Origin: Prionace glauca
Taxonomy: Eukaryota; Chordata; Chondrichthyes; Carcharhiniformes; Carcharhinidae
Length of the DNA stretch: 64,000 nucleotides
Assembly (NCBI GenBank): GCA_037974335.1
Contig: CM075760.1
Coordinates: 49,744,469 to 49,808,468 of the forward strand
Direction: 5' to 3'
Part shown: piece by piece, positions 1 through 11,177 of the stretch
Numbering within the stretch: the stretch's first letter is position 1
How the letters are laid out: the number at the start of each line of letters is the position of its first letter
Program-made: the position numbers and the translations under genes
The notes under the pieces: model-generated
What the model was told of the DNA's origin: nothing
Databases searched by the model: none
What the model saw: the letters and a program-made list of their open reading frames with translations, nothing else

Positions 1-360
1 ACAGGTTATTGTCTGATACTGACAGTGGCAGAGTAACACACACTGGAATTTAAATACATTATATCAATAGACTATGACTCAGTCACACTATCAAATGAAA
101 CCTAAACTTTGGTTATGGTGCACTGGATACTGACTGTATTATCATTACATTGGATCTAATGCTGTGTTCACTAACATACTGCAATGTGACTCTTATTATG
201 TGAACAAACACTGTTTATGTTACACTCAGAGTCAGTCAGTGTTTTGCTGTGTTTTCTCTGTGCTCCATCTCCACTCTGATTGGACTGGAGCCTGTGTGTG
301 TGTTATTGTTACACTGAGACTCTGTTATTACTGGACAAATAGCGAGTCACTGTCACAATG
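1..360. other. Unassigned AT-rich stretch
   Basis: No gene, RNA or repeat family was recognised here. Short open frames on both strands have no recognisable domain. Confidence 0.4.
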
Positions 361-780
361 CCCGGCTGATCGACGGCGGCGCGGACGAATGGGAAGAGGG
401 GGCGGTGCTGGAGGACTGAACGGGAGCGTTCGGTCCTCCAACCAATAGGAGCGAAAGAAGGGCGGGCCCAGCTTTGCTTGGAGCATGCGCAGTGTGTGTA
501 ATGGCGGTGGAAAGCAGGCTTTGTTTTGGGCTGGGAAATCTGTTCGAGGTGATTGGCGGTACGGAGAGAGCAATGGATCGCCCAGGTGGGTGAAAGCGAT
601 GCGTAAGCATGTGGTGTAAGTGGCAAACCGCGGAAGAGGTCTTCCCGGACCCAGTTTGTACCGAGCAGGGCCGCAGCTCCTCAGGTTCGTCCCGGGTTAA
701 CGTTCGCCATCTTTATTGGGGGCAATATGCAGCAGTGCGTACTCGCGGCCGCCATGTTTGTAGAGGGCAATGATGTCATT
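361..780. promoter_or_regulatory. CpG-rich, promoter-like island
   Basis: This is the only clearly CpG-dense patch in the first 30 kb. It contains an NRF1-like GCATGCGCA (about 483-491), CCAAT boxes in both directions (ccaatagg near 440, gattggc near 550) and YY1-like motifs (cgccatcttta near 706, gccgccatgttt near 750). This is the usual make-up of a TATA-less housekeeping promoter. A short ATG frame near 572 runs into a possible splice donor (CCCAG/GTGGGT). No downstream coding exon was found in the window, so the gene it serves, if any, may lie on the other strand beyond the window edge, or the patch may be an orphan or duplicated first exon. Confidence 0.5.
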
Positions 781-904
781 AAGTGGGAGGAGCTTGTTCC
801 CCATTGTTCAGAATGGAGACAACTTGTCCATCAAACTGCATCAACACTCTGAGTACCAATGTCTCATTGATGAGGCAGAGCGGTGACAGAGAGGGAAAAA
901 TAAA

Positions 905-1265
905 GGGAAATAAAAACAGAAAATACTGTAAAATCTAAGCAGATCTGACAGCATCTGTGGAGAGAGAATAGAACACTCTCCCCACTCACATTGTCTGTAC
1001 CTTTAAGACTTGATTACCTGCAAAAATTTGCATTCCAACCATTATTTTGTGAATTGAGTTTGTGTCTTTCTATGCCTTGTTTGTGGACAGAACTCCCACT
1101 CACCTGACGAACGAGCAGCACACAGAAAGCTAGTGGATTTTGCTACCAAGTAAACCCATTGCACTTTAATCTGGTGCATTGAGACTTCTTACTGTGTTTA
1201 CCCCGGTCCAACACTGCCATCTCCACTTCAGAGAAAATAGAACCAACGTTTCGAGACTGGATGAC
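905..1265 (-). repeat. Dispersed shark retroposon tail, split by a Penelope-like insert
   Basis: The flanks (905-974 and 1231-1265) form one interrupted copy of a common elasmobranch repeat with a cagaaaatgctg.../gacagcatctgtggag.../acgtttcgag signature. Other copies lie near 9098-9158 and 24963-25110. The middle part (975-1229) is foreign and is listed separately. Just downstream, 1300-1380 resembles a short minus-strand LINE 3' end. Confidence 0.6.
975..1229 (+). mobile_element. Penelope-like element, 3' tail only
   Basis: The sequence matches the 3' non-coding tail of the same element seen at 2518-3120 and 54463-55295: 'ctcacattgtctgtacctt', then 'gagtttgtgtctttctatg', 'ctcacctgac', and an end near 'ccaacactgccatctcca'. 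It is flanked by a near-perfect 14-bp direct repeat, agagagaatagaac at 961-974 and agagaaaatagaac at 1230-1243, so it is a 5'-truncated insertion into the surrounding repeat. It is a non-coding fossil. Confidence 0.7.
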
Positions 1266-1439
1266 CCAGAAAGCTTGTATATGTGTAAACAGAGCATGTA
1301 AACTTCGACACCTCCACGTACCTTTGTACACCTCGATCAATCCACTTTGCTCCAAGGAGAACAACCCCAATTTATCTGAAAAAGAGGATACTGCAAGAAG
1401 GTAAAAGTGAAGGTAAGAGTTTTATAAATGTTCTTAAAT

Positions 1440-2160
1440 AATTTAATTGGTGCTCAAAATGTCAGTCAGTGGGGTTAAGTGCTGCACTTGTGAGATGTGG
1501 GAGATCTGTGATGCTTCCAGCGTCTCGGATGACTAAATCTACAGGAAATGCACCCACTTGCAGCTCCTTACGGCCAGCATGGATAGGTTGGAGCAACAGT
1601 TGGATGCACTTAGCAGAATGAAGATGACAGAAAGTGTCATAGATAGGAGCTTTAGAAACTTGGCCACACCCAAGGCAGGCAGATAGATGGGTGACTGCTA
1701 GAAGGGGCAGGCAGTCAGCATAGGAATCCCCTGTGGTCATCTCCTTCTCTAACAAGTACACTGTTTTGGATACTGTTGGACGGTTATAGCCTATCGGGAG
1801 ATAAATACAGCAAACAGAGCACTGGCACCACGGCTGGCTTTGTTATTAAGCAGGGAGGTACAAAGAGCACTCGAGCAATAGTTCTAAGGAGCTCTATAGT
1901 TAGGGGTGCAAATAGGTGCTTCTGTGAGCATGAAAGAGACTTCAGGATGTTGTGTTGCCTCCCTGGTGTCAGGGTCCAGGAAGTCTCTAAAAGGGTAGTA
2001 AGCATTCTGAAGTGAGAGAGTGAACAACCAGTGGCCATGGTACATATTGGTACACAGGTAGGAAGAGTGACGATGTCCTGCAACAGCAGTTAAGGGAGTT
2101 AGGTAGAAAGTTAAAAAGCAGGACCTCTTGGGTTGTAATCACAGGATTGCTCCCTGTGCC
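1440..2160 (+). mobile_element. LINE ORF1 remnant with SGNH-esterase-like segment (CR1/L3 type)
   Basis: Pieces of a LINE first ORF can be read along the + strand. A Cys-rich stretch is encoded near 1480-1560 (ctgcacttgtgagatgtggg... and gcacccacttgcagctcc). Further on, the frame at 1776-2015 contains IVLRSSIVRGANRCFCE and MLCCLPGVRVQEV, followed by a VHIGT-like block near 2040. Intact relatives read GDSIVRG...HIGTND, the block I and block V motifs of the SGNH hydrolase/esterase domain carried by ORF1 of many CR1-clade LINEs. Here the catalytic GDS is RSS and the frame is interrupted, so the copy is dead. Family placement comes from known LINE structure; the match is by eye. Confidence 0.65.
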
Positions 2161-2189
2161 ACCTATCCACTGTCATCTCTTAAAGTAAC

Positions 2190-2517
2190 TCTCCCCAATC
2201 TATCAAGGCCAACTCACGTCTCATAACCTCATAGTTTTCTTAAGATTGAGCACCCTCATCTCCGAATCAACTACCTCATTCTCCAGTTTGATTTTAAAAA
2301 ATCTATCATGTTGCAGTTGCTCATCCCGAAGGGGTCTGGTACAATTGGATTGGCAATGATTCCCTTCTCACGACACAGTACTGGCTTGCTGGCTTGCTCT
2401 CCAGTTGGTTCCTCCACATATTGGTCAATTAAACCATCCTGTATACATTCCAGGAATTCTCTTCTACGGCATTGTGGCTAATTTGATTTGCTCAATCTAT
2501 GTGCAAATTAAAATCAT
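2190..2517 (-). mobile_element. LINE fragment, endonuclease region, minus strand
   Basis: This stretch resembles the region between ORF1 and RT of shark CR1/L3-like LINEs in reverse ('tctatcatgttgcag', 'ttggttcctccacatattgg', 'cattccaggaattctcttct'). A similar region is repeated in the minus-strand LINE near 62.75-62.95 kb. It ends where the Penelope-like element at 2518 begins. No open frame survives. Confidence 0.55.
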
Positions 2518-3120
2518 GATGTGGGTGTGCCGGCATTGGACTGGCGTAAACACAGTAAAAAGTCTGACAACACCAGGTTTTAGTCCAACTGATTTATTTG
2601 ATAATATTCTCACAAGCAAGTAAGCTTTCGAGGGGACTGCCTCTTCGTCAGGTGAATGGAGAGTTCTGGCCTCAGACAGAGCATATAAAGCACAGACAGT
2701 TGCTGATTAGAATGCGAATCCTTACACCTAACCTGCTGTTCAAGTCTTAAAGTGGCTGATAATGCGAGTGGAAGGAGCACTGATCACAGTTTAAAGAGAT
2801 GTGTATTGTCTCCAGACAGTACAGTAAGTGAGGTTTTGCAAACCCAGGCAAGTCACGAGGGTTACAGATAGTGCGACATGAACCCAAGATCCCTGTTGAG
2901 ACCGTCCTCATGTGTGCGGAACTTGGCTATCAGTCTCTGTTCAGCGACTCTGCGCTGTCGTGTGTCATGAAGGCCGCCTTGGAGAATGCTTACCCGAAGG
3001 TCAGAGGCTGAATGCCCGTGACCGCTGAAGTGTTCGCCAACAGGAAGGGAACAGTCTTGCCTGGTGACTGTCGAGCGATGTTCATTCATCCGTTGTCGTA
3101 GCGTCTGCATGGTCAATCAG
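2518..3120 (-). mobile_element. Penelope-like element 3' part with GIY-YIG endonuclease segment
   Basis: On the minus strand the open frame at 3116-2862 reads LRQRMNEHRSTV...LPVGEHFSGHGHS...RVAEQRLIAKF...GLNRDLGFMSHY. This is the C-terminal half of the GIY-YIG nuclease of Penelope-like elements, including the conserved Arg of the R-x3-H segment, the Glu of AEQRLI and the Asn of LNRD. The GIY and YIG strands and the reverse transcriptase lie upstream in the family and are absent, so this is a 5'-truncated copy. It continues into the 3' tail down to about 2518, the same tail as at 975, 42313 and 54463. It is a fossil. Confidence 0.8.
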
Positions 3121-3559
3121 CAACCATTGGGGGAATGGTTGGAAAGCAGAGGATGGTGATTTAAGGTAAATGGTGACAGGGCAAAAAGAACTAATTGGTT
3201 GAATGGACGAGTAATTTGCATATTTAATTTATTGCAGAGAAAAGTTACATGATCAGTTTTGTTCAACAGAATGTGAAGAGAAAAATGGAAATGATGAAAA
3301 CGCTATGAAAGTGAATATAGACGCAGAGGGACTTGAGTGAACATGTGTATAAATCATTCATGATGCAAGACAGGTTGAGACAGCTGCAAACAAAAAAAAA
3401 GTGAATAGTTTTTGTCTATTGGGGAAAAGAATACAGAAGCAAGGAAGTTGTGCTAATTTGTAGAAAACACTTGGAAAATCGTCAACCGAAAAGTTCGGTC
3501 CAATTTTCGGCACCGAACTCAGGCAGAATGTAAAGTCAATAGGCTGGATGTAACGGAAA
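3121..3559. other. Unassigned stretch
   Basis: AT-rich, with no recognisable gene or repeat. Confidence 0.35.
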
Positions 3560-4005
3560 GCACGAGAATAACTCCAGAGATTAGAAACTTCGGGGACGAA
3601 AATATTTTGGAGAGGATCGGGCTAATTTCCTTGATAGAAAGTTGCTGATGTGAATTTAACGAGGCATTCAAAATCCTGAGGGGTCTTGACAGAGTAGATA
3701 GAGAGAAACTGGTCAGTGGCAGAAGGAGTTTGACACAGAGGGCGCGGGTTGTAGTAAATTGGTGAAAGAAACATGGAGACATCAGGAAATACATTTTCAG
3801 ACAGTGAGCGATCCAGATCAGGAATGTGCTGTTTGAGAGTGTGGTGCAGGCAGCGCCAATTAATGGTTTCAAAATGGGATTGGATAATTGTCTGAAAATG
3901 AACAAAATGCTAGACTGTGGGGTCCAGAGTGTTATTGGACGAATTGCTCCTTTCGAGGGCCAACACACACATGACGCTTCAAAATGGCCTTCTTCTCTGC
4001 TGTAA
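3560..4005 (+). mobile_element. LINE 3' end, CR1/L3-like, decayed
   Basis: The order of words matches the C-terminus of the shark LINE RT ORF and its tail: 'aggcattcaaaatcctgagg', 'ggtcttgacagagtagatag', 'gcagacagtgagcga...gaatgtgctg', then a 3' end like 'gaattgctcctttcgagg' and 'aatggccttcttct'. No open frame remains. It is an old copy. Confidence 0.6.
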
Positions 4006-4889
4006 GTACTTTATCAATGTTGAAAGGGTGACAGTGGCAGAGTGGTAATATCTCTGTGAGGGTAGGCCAATTTCTCAAGATAAATATTCAAGTCCAACTA
4101 CAACAGACTTCAAAATGCAATTACAATTTTGAATGTAAAGGTCATTTCCGTGATTGCGGCCATGACTTGAAATATATCAGATTCTCTAATGCCCTACAGA
4201 AAATAAAACTTTCCATCTTTTCCCAGTTTAGCCCAGAGGTGACTCTAGGCGCACACGTCCTTGGCTATTACGTGCCTTTTATGATGGTCAAGAAAACCAG
4301 TAATTCAGTGTATTAGCGATTGCCAATATATGCTGGCCTTACCAGCTGGACATTCAGCCCATGAAAGAATGAGAAACAGCAACTGAAATCAGCATTTCAC
4401 AACTCCTGCAATAGCAAAGCTTGTCCAGGAGATGGCAGCGAAACGGCACTTTTTGGCACGACAATATACAGAAGATCGTCTCAGTTATTTCTGTAACAGA
4501 CTCAGTCTTTGCCCATCCTAAACGTGACCCAGTTTATATGACACGAAATCATATTTCTGATTATATGACAATAATCTCAGTTGATTCTGTACTCAGCAAA
4601 ATCCCAGTTGTTTGAGTATGGCATGTCTCTGTTTATATGAGAAAACACCACGCTGGTTAGAGAGTGTTAGATCCTGTATACACCCTCTCAGTAATGGCTG
4701 AACTGGGCCCAGTCTGCATCTATATTAGTACAGGTGCTGTAAAGATATCTGGTGTATTCGGCCCTGTCTCAATATTACTGCACGAAACCAGTCTCTCGAT
4801 TATATTGCAACAGATAGTATTAGTTGGATTCGCCATGCAAAATTGCCCGTTCTTTTCCCTCAGAATATGTGGAATAGCCATGGTAAATG
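4006..4889. other. Unassigned, with degenerate dispersed motif at about 4560-4800
   Basis: No gene was seen. The second half contains loosely repeated phrases such as 'tctgtttatatgaga' and 'ccagtctgcatctatatta', the reverse complement of the aatataaacagaga-type phrase also found at 9.9-10.8, 27.9-28.2 and 28.6-28.8 kb. This is probably an old minisatellite scattered over the locus. Confidence 0.35.
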
Positions 4890-4997
4890 TGTGGGGCTAA
4901 CGGGGATAGGGCAGAGGGGAGGACCTGGGATGGGATGTAGACTCAGTGGGCCAGATAGCCTTTCTTCTGAACTGTAGAAATTTTATGGTTTTATGTC
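4890..4997 (+). mobile_element. LINE 3' tail fragment
   Basis: 'ggggatagggcagaggg...', 'ctcagtgggccagatagcc' and 'tttcttctgaactgtag' match the standard 3' end of CR1/L3-like shark LINEs ('...gggccgaatggcctccttctgtactgta'). Confidence 0.55.
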
Positions 4998-5385
4998 TAA
5001 CAAATACCATAAACATTTGCGTGCTTACTTATTTTAAGTATTCTATTTTCTAATAACCCCCTTTGGAGAAATGATCTCTTTTAGCAATTCCCCTTCAGTT
5101 TTCCCAGTGATAACCTTCAGCCCATCTCTGTCTTCCCTGAATGCATGAAAACACCAAACAGTTCATGTGTTTCAACTGAAGAACGTTTAATATGTAATTA
5201 TTTACTGACAACCCTTCTGTTGTGTGCTCTTGCATATAAAATTATTGCAGCCTCACTATTTTGTTCCCGGTGATGACTTATCTGTCTTCAGAAATCTGTT
5301 GGGAAATGGATAAATCACGTTTCGAATGACGGGGAGATTATGAAAATTGTCCTTCTCAGTGTCTCATTAAACTTCCAGATATAGG
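4998..5385. other. Unassigned stretch
   Basis: AT-rich, with no recognisable gene or repeat. Confidence 0.3.
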
Positions 5386-5768
5386 ACTCAATTCTCAGAC
5401 TGGAACCTGAGAATTAGAATTAGAATTAGAATTAGAACATTACAATGTGAATGACTGGCCCCAGTGTATCACTGACAGAGACAGTTGGGCCCGGAGTCAG
5501 ACTGGGACCTGAGAATTAGAACATTACAATGTGAATGACTGTCTCCAGTGTATCACTGACAGAGACAGCTGGGCCCGGAGTCAGACTGGGACCTGAGAAT
5601 TAGAACATTACAATGTGAATGACTGGCCCCAGTGTATCACTGACAGAGACAGCTGGGCCCAGAGTCAGACTGGGACCTGAGAATTAGAACATTACAATGT
5701 GAATGACTGGCTCCAGTGTATCACTGACAGAGATAGCTGGGCCCGGAGTCAGACTGGGACCTGATATA
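5386..5768. repeat. 84-bp minisatellite, about 4.5 copies
   Basis: The phrase ccagtgtatcactgacagag recurs at 5461, 5545, 5629 and 5713, exactly 84 bp apart, with few differences between units. A small (gaatta)n run sits in the first partial unit near 5410-5435. The regular spacing and high identity point to recent tandem amplification. Confidence 0.9.
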
Positions 5769-6075
5769 AGGAAGGAATCATTTCTGGGGCCTGAGAGCAG
5801 GTTTCTTTGTCATGAGGAGTGAGGCAGGGATTTGTGTGGCAAACACGGATTGGAAACCCTACCACAAACGCAAGAGTGACTGATGCCATCTGACTGAGGC
5901 TTGTATTCACGAGGACTGAAACGACGAACTATGAAACCCTCATCGGAGGGAGAAAAGCAGTGCAATAAATGTTCAGGATTATTGTGTTTTTCCTAAAAAA
6001 AAGTTTGATCCGATGCTAATCTGTTCAAAGTGATGTTTTGTAAATAGAATCGACTTTCGGAATGGGTCCTGGCAA

Positions 6076-6082
6076 TTACACA

Positions 6083-6117
<35 letters not shown>

Positions 6118-6597
6118 ACACCCACACACCCACACATACACACACACACAAACACACACACACCCACACACACACACATACACACACACACACAAACACA
6201 CCCACACACACACACCCACACACACATACACACACACACACCCACACATACACACACACACAAACACACACACACCCACACACACACACATACACACACA
6301 CACAAACACACCCACACACACACACCCACACACACATACACACACACACACCCACACATACACACACACACAAACACACACACACCCACACACCCACACC
6401 CACACATACACACATACACAAACACACACACAGACACACACAACACACACACAAACACAAACACACACACACAGAGAAACACACACAAACACACACACAC
6501 ACCCACACACAGTCTCACACACACACAAACACACATACACACACACAAACACACACACATACACACACACACACACACTCACACACACAACACACAG
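6076..6597. repeat. (CA)n microsatellite, about 520 bp
   Basis: A nearly pure CA tract broken by CCCACA, CATA and CAAA variants. The long Thr/His and Cys/Val open frames in it on both strands are artefacts of the repeat. Confidence 0.97.
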
Positions 6598-6779
6598 GTG
6601 CTGTCAAAAGATAAGATTAGCACTAGACGACAGTTGTATAAATATTTCATTTTATTCCGTTTTAATGAAGGACAGGGAGAGACACAAAAAGGATGCTGGG
6701 ACACTGATATAGATGAACCTTAAAATTCTCCCATTCTCGAGAATCCTTCAAAACTTCATCCCATGAAGGAGATATCGAA

Positions 6780-7010
6780 TTTATTTTCCAAAGTTTCTGT
6801 GAAATCTAATTCCATCACCCTTCCAAGCTGTTCATTCCAGTTCATCACAACTCCTGTGTAAAAGTAAACACTTATCTTTCTGTCTCGCTGCTCAATAAAA
6901 TAAATTTGTGCCCATTGGTTGCTGACCGTCCCCCAGTTGAAAGATTCTCTTTTTAATTAACCCAATCACAACTTCATGATTACGAACACTAATAAATATG
7001 TTGAAAAGAC
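6780..7010 (-). mobile_element. LINE 3' fragment, old
   Basis: Read in reverse, the order resembles the C-terminal RT/3' region of a LINE ('aattccatcacccttccaag', 'gttcattccagttcatcaca', 'tgtgcccattggttgctgac', 'tgattacgaacacta'). It is strongly diverged. Confidence 0.4.
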
Positions 7011-8135
7011 TGGCAAGGAGATAGAGACAGCGGGAGAGTTAGGAGAAAGCAAACCGGAGGGGGGCTGACAGATAAAAGCTGAGGAACAAAAATAAATAGC
7101 AGATGGAGAGAAAATGATCAAACAATGAAAGATAACAGCTATCATTCCCTCCCTTCACAGATCCCGGGGGAGTTCAGTGACTGATCCACTGAGCATCCAG
7201 TTATGTCCGAGAATGGAAACTTTAACCAGATCACACCAGACTCATTTGTAAATGTCACCGCAATGTGACCTGTCTGACTCTGCCCTGACTCTGTGGGCAG
7301 ATATAAGCCGCACTGACAGATGTTCTCACCAGATTGTGGTCTCTGGATATATTTTCTGCTCGGAAGTGAGATGTGCGGTTTGGAACCGGCAGCAAAGAAA
7401 CAGGAAGTTGTGTTACCTGAGAATGAAACAACCGGGGCCAGTTTGATGTTATCACCGTGAACAGTCTTCCTGCCTGTGAGGGTGAACTCACTCTGAAAGC
7501 ATCAAGAACAGTCACACAGATTGCTGCCGGTCTCAGCATTACAGTCACCCCCATTCCCATATTAATGAATCAAGAAAATGGCCATATTTGGGGTTTAAAC
7601 AGATTAATTGAAGGGAAGATGGACTGAAGGTTACCACTGAGGGAAAAGAGGGAAAATTAAAGCAACATTTTTTATTCACAGAGACATTCCGAAATAGAAA
7701 GTTTAAGTGTGCTGGGTGTTGTGTGTGAGAAATAGAGGAGAGAGGTTAATTGAGTGAAATGGTTAAGTTCCTACAATGAATTTTCCTCTGCTGAGATTTT
7801 TGTGCTTTATTTTTTCAGTCACAAAGTGCCTTAAGGAAGAAGAAAGAAATAGTCTCGGAGTCAGATCCGTCTCCTGGGAACCTGTGTGAGTTAATGGAGA
7901 CTGAGAGAGAGGAGAGAGGTTATCTGATTTAGGTTCAGTCTGAGACAGAGAAAGAGAGAAGTTCAGTGAATCATTTGAAAGATGCATTGCCTTGGCAGCG
8001 GAATGACCAGTTGTACATCACACTCAAGAGCGTCCAGGGCCATTCATTAACTTTATTTATTGACTGAGACACAGAATGTGCAATCAATACTGAATAAATT
8101 ACAATATAATGCTTAAAATTAATAGCAATTATTTA
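7011..8135. other. Unassigned, low-repeat stretch
   Basis: No known repeat or exon was recognised. The part from 7140 to 7560 looks like non-repetitive sequence and has a TATA-like gcagatataagc near 7300, but no convincing ORF or splice-bounded exon was found on either strand. Confidence 0.3.
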
Positions 8136-8330
8136 CACAGTCATTAGCACTGGTACCTCACACTGTTAGGGACACAGGTTCATTTAAGCCTTGTGTAACT
8201 GTGTGGTGTTTACACATTCACCCCGTATGTGCGTGGGTTTCCTCCAGGTTTACTGCTTTCTTCCTACAGTCCAAAGATGTACAGGTTAGTTGGAGTGGCC
8301 ATGTTGAATTGTCCTTTAATGTCCATTTGC
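8136..8330 (+). mobile_element. HE1-like tRNA SINE
   Basis: A diverged copy of the elasmobranch HE1 type: 'gtcattagcactggtacctc' (tRNA-like head), 'tttacacattcaccccgtat', 'gcgtgggtttcctccaggtt', 'cagtccaaagatgtacaggt'. Confidence 0.75.
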
Positions 8331-8919
8331 AGTGCAATGTGACATACATTCATTCTGTTCCTCAATCTCTTTTGAACAAGAGGATGTTACAAGTTTCATC
8401 CCAAGCTTTCAATAAAATATTCCAGGAAATGCGAGAGCAATTAAATATGATGAACAACTCCCAGTAGTTATTAACACGACGAAACACATTCTTCGAACCC
8501 CATTACATTTTTAAAGCTAATTTCCATCTTTTCATCTCGTTCTGTCCTTTTTTTCCATCTGTCAAACGCATTTTATAGAAAACCAGTTACTGAGACAGTG
8601 TTGGCTTTATTATTAGTGTCCAATATAACACAAAGTAAGGCACGGATATGTTCAGTAGTGCATGACACAGAGCCTAACACAATCATATCTGAGATGGAGC
8701 CCAATGTAACAGAAATGGCCTCTTGGCTGAACAAAAACTCAGAAATGATCATTTGTAACATTTCTCACGGCATGTCATCATATAATAATAAATGGTTTGG
8801 TGTGTTATGTCATATAAACAAATATAAGATCTATTGCAATAATGATTCAAATGAGTCGCATGCAGTAAATAAAGACACAAGGCCCAGTGTCTTGCTGTAC
8901 ATGTCTACAACAAATGTGT

Positions 8920-8968
8920 GTGCGAGAGAGAGGGACAGACAGAGAGAGAGGGAGGCAGGGGCAGAGGC

Positions 8969-9006
<38 letters not shown>

Positions 9007-9060
9007 GGAGACAGGGGCAGAGGCGGTGGGAGAGAGAAAGACAGAGAGAGGGAGAGAGCC
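8920..9060. repeat. (GA)n-rich simple repeat
   Basis: Two arms of gagagagaga flank repeated caggggcagaggcgg units. Low-complexity purine tract. Confidence 0.9.
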
Positions 9061-9094
9061 GTAAACCATTCCACTTATGATGAATAATCCACTG

Positions 9095-9160
9095 AGTGTT
9101 TCTAGCATTTTCTGTTCGGATCTCAGGCATCCACAGCATCTTGCTTTTGACCAACGAGAT
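9095..9160 (+). repeat. Dispersed retroposon tail
   Basis: 'tttctagcattttctgttc' and 'catccacagcatcttgcttt' match the common shark tail 'ttccagcattttctg...gcatccgcagtattttgcttt'. Confidence 0.55.
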
Positions 9161-9859
9161 ATTTGAACAGGTGACTGAAAGGATGGCCAATACAGGAACA
9201 GTTTTATGGATTGACTTAGACGAGGAAAGTGAAATAAGGAGATTTAGGGAGGGAATTACAAAGCTTAGGCATAGGCAGATGAAGACATCCGAAAGTGAAA
9301 AATTGTTTCGAAGGTAACAATACAAATTACAGAATATATGTATATATATATAATTCGATTCAAACATAACCTAACTGTCAACAGTCGTTCTGTGGCGATT
9401 TCATTTTATTTCTCTCTGAAACAGATAAGTAATTAATGAGTGGATAGATATTTAGCCTCTGGGAGCCCATCTGGCGATATTGCGACTACAGAGTTCTGTC
9501 TGACTCTGTCAGTGTATCTGTTGAATGCTATAAATAAGGCAGGTCAATCTTTATCTCTGAAGTCTGTTTCAAATTGACACAGTGCAGTGCAATATTCAAC
9601 TAATAAAATGTATCACAACGGTGGTTGCTTGAAGATATTGTAATGAGCACTGTACGATTATTCAGATATTGACCTGTCCCCGAACACCAGTGAATCACTG
9701 AGAAATTGTTCAAACTGAATATTACTCACACAATAACAGAGCAATTAGATATTTCTCGCAGCTACTTATCGAAATTAGTAAAAATTAAACTTACTGTTCC
9801 AAACAAGAATGATTAGTGTCAGACAGGCACACCCATATTATATCGGAATTGATAATATC

Positions 9860-10800
9860 TCGGCAGGCAACATATTCATGGTCGTATGTTAGATTAACAG
9901 AGACAGATTCTGATGTCATTCAAAGAGACAAATCCCGTGTAATGTAAAAAAGAGATGAGATCTGATGAAATATGAACAGATCCGTGGTCTACTGTCGTAT
10001 TAATTGAGAGGACCTAATGCAGCATAAATAGAGAGATGGCCGAGGGTGGCATAACGAGAGGAAGAACCGAATGTAGTGTAAAAACAGACAAGGCCTACTG
10101 TCATATAATTAAAGACTGGCTCTGGTACAACGCAAATAGGAGTAATGAATAAAGTGGCATTTTATGTAAGGTAAACAAATATAAGATCCGTTGCAATAAT
10201 GAATCATTTGAGTCACATTCAGTACATAAAGGGACATGTCCTAGGGCATTGTAATCAATCTTCTGTATACTGGCCCTCTTGTCAATGGTTAACAGTTTGT
10301 TTCTAATGAGTAAAACATTCTCATTCATCACTTTGAGCGTCTGTACTAAATCTCCCATAAACTGCTCAGTTCTAAGGGAACAAACCACGTGTTCACCTGT
10401 TCTGATAGTGCAGCTTATACATGATTAACGTCAAGCCCGATATGACCTTCTCTACCTCGCCTATTCCCCCTTGTCATTTCATGAATTGATGGAACTTTTA
10501 CATGGATTCCCATGAATCATTCTCATTCTGTCAGAATAAGATTCAAGGCCAGGAGAAGACTTGCTTCTGACAGTTAAATGTCAGGCAACATACACATGGT
10601 CATATGTTGAATTAACAGAGATGTATGTAAATATACAAATCCTGTGTAATATAAACAGAGATGGGATCAGATGTAATAGGATCAGATCCGTGATCTACTC
10701 TAGTACTAATAGAGAGGAAATAATGTAGCATAAATAGAGAGATGGCTCAGTGTACACAACGGGAGAAATAACCGAATGTAGCATAAATTCATCTGTAATG
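9860..10800. repeat. Degenerate duplicated minisatellite (about 220-bp units)
   Basis: About 9865-10085 and 10580-10795 share the same order of phrases: 'ggcaacatattcatggtc', 'gattaacagagac', 'aaatcccgtgtaatg', 'cagatccgtg(g/a)tctac', 'gcataaatagagagatggc', 'accgaatgtag'. Shorter phrases around aacagagatggg recur between them. The 10150-10250 part also resembles 8815-8885 ('aaacaaatataagatc', 'gcaataatgattcaaatga'). Confidence 0.55.
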
Positions 10801-11177
10801 TATTCGTGTTATAAATGTATAATGTAATATTGGACATAGATCTCAGACTTTAGGCGCACTGAGTTAAATGTCATCATGCCAAAACACATCTGTGATCAGT
10901 TAAGAATGGAAACAACATTATTTCTTAGTCAAATTGTAACGTATTCAATTCCCACAAGATACCTCGCGATCCAACCTGTGACCCAGTACTGAATGTTCAA
11001 TTATTCCATTAATAAATGTGATGATATTTCAGTCTCGGGGTAGTGTAGTAATATCATTATTAAGCTAGTATTCCAGAAGCTTGGGACAGGAGTTCCAGTT
11101 CCACCCTGGCACCTGGTGAATTTCAACTCAGTCACTTGATAAAGACATCCTGTGTATTTAAAGGTTTGAAGTTTATT

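Noticed and set aside
2862-3116. Host GIY-YIG nuclease gene
   Set aside because: Lacks the GIY-YIG N-terminal half and is followed by a Penelope-like 3' tail; element remnant.
5979-6712. Overlapping long frames (199, 171, 170 and 216 aa) on both strands
   Set aside because: Translations are Cys/Val or Thr/His runs of the (CA)n microsatellite; not genes.
8831-9367. 178-aa minus frame
   Set aside because: Runs through (CT)n repeat; Ser/Leu run.
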